DNA from: Saccoglossus kowalevskii
Lineage: Eukaryota > Hemichordata > Enteropneusta > Harrimaniidae
Length of the DNA stretch: 62,453 nt
Direction of reading: 5' to 3'
NCBI RefSeq assembly: GCF_000003605.2
Contig: NW_003122908.1
Location: 1,067,259-1,129,711, forward strand
The translations under genes were made by a program, and so were the position numbers. Below the pieces are notes generated by a model that made no database searches, was not told the DNA's origin, and saw only the letters and a program-made list of their open reading frames with translations. Position 1 is the first letter of the stretch. Each line of letters begins with the position of its first letter. Below, in pieces: positions 59,865 to 62,453 of this stretch.

Positions 59865-61069
59865 GGCCACACTGATTTAATTTTATGGATGACATCCTCT
59901 GAAGACCCCAAAACTAATGCGAGAAGGCGAAAAAAAAAATCCTGCCAAAAAAAAAATGTTTCTAAAACCACAGGACTACGGAACTGTTATTACGAATTGA
60001 ACCACAGTGTATCAAAAAACAACAAGTCTTTATTTGTGGGATGCACATGTTGATGTACACATCTCGTACTGTATTACTGTCACAGGTATCATCATCTTTG
60101 ATTTTGAAAAGGCAAGAGGATGAGGCAGATGTTAGCTTTGCCAAAGGCATGCACATCAACTCAATGATAAAGAAAAACTTACTGTGTTGTATTGAAACAA
60201 AAATTAATTAAAAATGAACAATAAGTTTGTCAACAGCAACCTGGAAATTAACTTCTTTGACATTCAAACTACAGCTTTTAAAGTGACACTTCAGATAGAC
60301 TAAGTGTAGACACAAATGCTCTAGAACTACTTCAACTATGTAACAAATTATAAGAGGCTCGATATTGAAAAAAACACCAACAGAGAGTCAACAACAATTT
60401 GAATGCAGAAAATTATTTACATGTATCTTGATGAGAATTTGTCATATGATCAAAATATTATTGACTGTGTGTGCAAGCAAATTATCCGAATCAGAAAATG
60501 AAAAACAAAATAAGAAGAAACTTTTCTTCACCCCGAAAAGGAACTTCTGCCGAGGAGCTTCTTCTGCTTTCGTTGCAGTTTGTCGAATTTAATGCGGACA
60601 AAGCAACCGAACTGACTTGTCGTCTGACCGACTTTTAGGCCACCATACACCTCCATTTCTATCATCGTATAGCTGTGTAAACGTCACATCTCCCAGGCCA
60701 ACGTCAATTGCGTACCAGTCTACAACAATCCCTCCGTTTTACCTCTGAACTTTTATGCTCACGTATTTTGGTGGTGTGGGTGCCATGTTGGATCATTTAT
60801 GACAAAATTGGCATATTTTGAGACAATCTCCTTCCCATAGGTCTTTGCGCTTTACGTAACGTAACGCGCATCTAAATGTGCAGAGTTTGGTTTTGAGGTA
60901 GTCCAAAATGAGTTTTACGACAAGTTGGCGCTTTGGGACAATATGAGTCGGCAAGTTCCGGACAAGAAAACCGATCTGTGGAGACTCGTCGTCGGAGATT
61001 TTTTTTTTGAGAACAGGCAAAAACTAATGCGCGCGCGGATGTCATCTATAAAATTAAGTCAGTGTGGCC
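59865..61069. mobile_element. 1205-bp TIR element with TTA target duplication (PIF/Harbinger-like?)
   Basis: TTA at 59862-59864 and 61070-61072 flanks inverted ends: GGCCACACTGATTTAATTTT and, reverse-complemented, GGCCACACTGACTTAATTTT, both continuing to GATGACATCC, about 33 bases. The paralogous P blocks lack it. A 3-bp TTA duplication and GGCC ends suggest PIF/Harbinger, but I saw no DDE transposase. A minus-strand frame at 60793-61020 is open for 75 codons and unrecognised. Confidence 0.72.
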
Positions 61070-61072
61070 TTA

Positions 61073-62453
61073 CTTTTATTATTACTTACACCAGACAACT
61101 TTTCTTCTCAGCAAAATATGCAACATTTACAACAGATAAAGAACTTGACAAATCGGGTCAATTAAATATCACAGTTTGAAAGCGGTTGAATTAAAACTGT
61201 TTTGAGTCAACGAAACTGCAAGAAAAGGCTTTACAATAGATTCAACAAATTAGATTAGATAGAACAATTATTCTCAACAACAGAAGTGTTTTGTTTGGTA
61301 GCGTTTGCGGGTTATTCCTATAACTTGACACCCCCATATATTCTGAGAAAAGGAATATTGAGTTTTCCGTCAATATAATGTATAATAAAATGTGTGTAGG
61401 GTGGGTGCGTTAATAAAAAAAACATGGATTCCGCCGCTGTCTAATCAATGAATGACATCCAGTTTTTTCTATGGTATATCAATTATCAGCTACTCAATGA
61501 GATCAAATCACATTTTCAATTAATTAAATTCGAATAAACTCTCTGATACACTATTTGGCTTCAAAATATGTCTTTATGATTATAGTAATATTTTAATAAC
61601 TGAAAACCAAGTAAATGAACTTATTTTGCTCGTCTTGATGAAATAACGCAAATATAACACACTTATACCACATGGTGCATTTGCGCCAGTCCCATTACAT
61701 GGTTGATATGCTGAGTTGCCATTAAAAATTCATCTCAGGTACGGCGTGTGTGTACTCTAAAATGTATCGAAGTCGTCCTGTCCTGTCCCGTGGTAAGTAA
61801 TTTTATGTGCACATTTTTTAGTGTGAAACACGTAAAGATGAATGTTGATGCTTAGATCGGAAGGTTAGCAACAGTTAGCCTCTCGGTGGATCTCAGCATT
61901 GGAACATGTATCGATTTTTTTTTGATTTTGTTTCTTATTTGGCACAGTCACATTTGATTTTGGCCAACAAAAATTCTGTACAAAAAAACCTTGCAATAAT
62001 TCAACGTGAACCATAAACGAGTCATAGAATAATATTTTCGTAAAATAAATCCGAATATTGTCTTGTATTAATCTTATTTTCCTTAAGATCTGATTGTGTA
62101 GTGAAAGGTTATATATTATTTTACAGGTTACATATATATTATACATATTCATTAAAGAATAAGAATAAAGAATAAACCGATTTTGGATTTGTTTCTGTAT
62201 TAAATCGGTCAACAATGAATTCGGTTTTCAAAAAACGGTGTATCGTTCAGAAACACGAATCGCTCATAAGTTACGGGAATTGTGGGATATTATAGAATAA
62301 ACTACTCGATTGTAATAATTTTTATATATGTCTTATATATTTCTTTTGTTTCATTCATATTATATTCTCTGGTAAGAATTGATATTTTGTTTTGCCCCAT
62401 TATTATTTGAATTCTTGTTCCATGAAAAGTGTTTAAGTGTTCGCCAGCATGGG
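61073..62453. repeat. Block P of unit 3, right part (cut by window end)
   Basis: Matches 38660-39975 closely and 15950-17990 less closely. The window ends at text equal to 39975 (GTTCGCCAGCATGGG). By analogy the receptor gene of unit 3 should begin to the right. Confidence 0.8.

Noticed and set aside
1-62453. tRNA, rRNA or CRISPR-like arrays
   Set aside because: No cloverleaf with A and B boxes, no rRNA core sequence and no spaced short repeats were seen on reading through; a covariance-model scan was not possible.

Overview
This is eukaryotic (metazoan) genomic DNA: AT-rich, intron-bearing, dense in transposon relics, with microsatellites and one assembly gap (N's, 40502-40913). A single-exon melatonin-type rhodopsin GPCR, LINE reverse transcriptase of L1/Tx1 type, IS630/Tc1-like transposase relics and TTAA-flanked DNA transposons fit a marine invertebrate. 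A hemichordate or other invertebrate deuterostome is my best guess, held with low confidence.

Left flank (1-10.5 kb): the first exon of a short-chain dehydrogenase (minus strand, running left), several small DNA transposons, and a complete 323-aa rhodopsin-family GPCR at 3288-4259.

The rest (about 10.5 kb to the right end) is a tandem array of a duplicated unit roughly 25 kb long. Each unit holds, left to right: a repeat-rich block P (10.5-18.2 kb; 36.8-40.1 kb; 59.0-62.45 kb), a minus-strand multi-exon receptor gene, and a decayed IS630/Tc1-like transposase upstream of that gene. The window has two full units and the start of a third, so the array probably continues to the right.

The receptor genes are the main find. 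Following splice signals and phases by eye gives two closed reading frames. Gene 1 (33123 to 20759) encodes about 510 aa: signal peptide, two C-type lectin domains (CTLDs), three sushi (CCP) domains, one transmembrane helix and a 43-aa cytoplasmic tail. Gene 2 (55821 to 46283) encodes about 333 aa: signal peptide, one CTLD, two CCPs, the same helix and tail. The CTLDs carry QPD and WND, the signature of Ca-dependent galactose-type sugar binding. The CCPs have six cysteines, as in vertebrate selectins, rather than four. The tail has three tyrosines in YxxI/M-x9-YxxV/A and IYQN contexts, conserved in both copies. Together this suggests a selectin-like, tyrosine-signalling surface lectin family, growing by whole-gene, CTLD-module and single-CCP-exon duplication.

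In and around these genes are well-delimited mobile elements: a solo LTR with a 4-bp target duplication and visible empty sites in the paralogous blocks; a 608-bp long-TIR element with a 9-bp duplication; five TTAA-flanked elements; a 1.2-kb element with a TTA duplication; and a 5'-truncated LINE in intron 1 of gene 2, itself interrupted by a 936-bp DNA transposon. I saw no tRNA, rRNA or CRISPR array.
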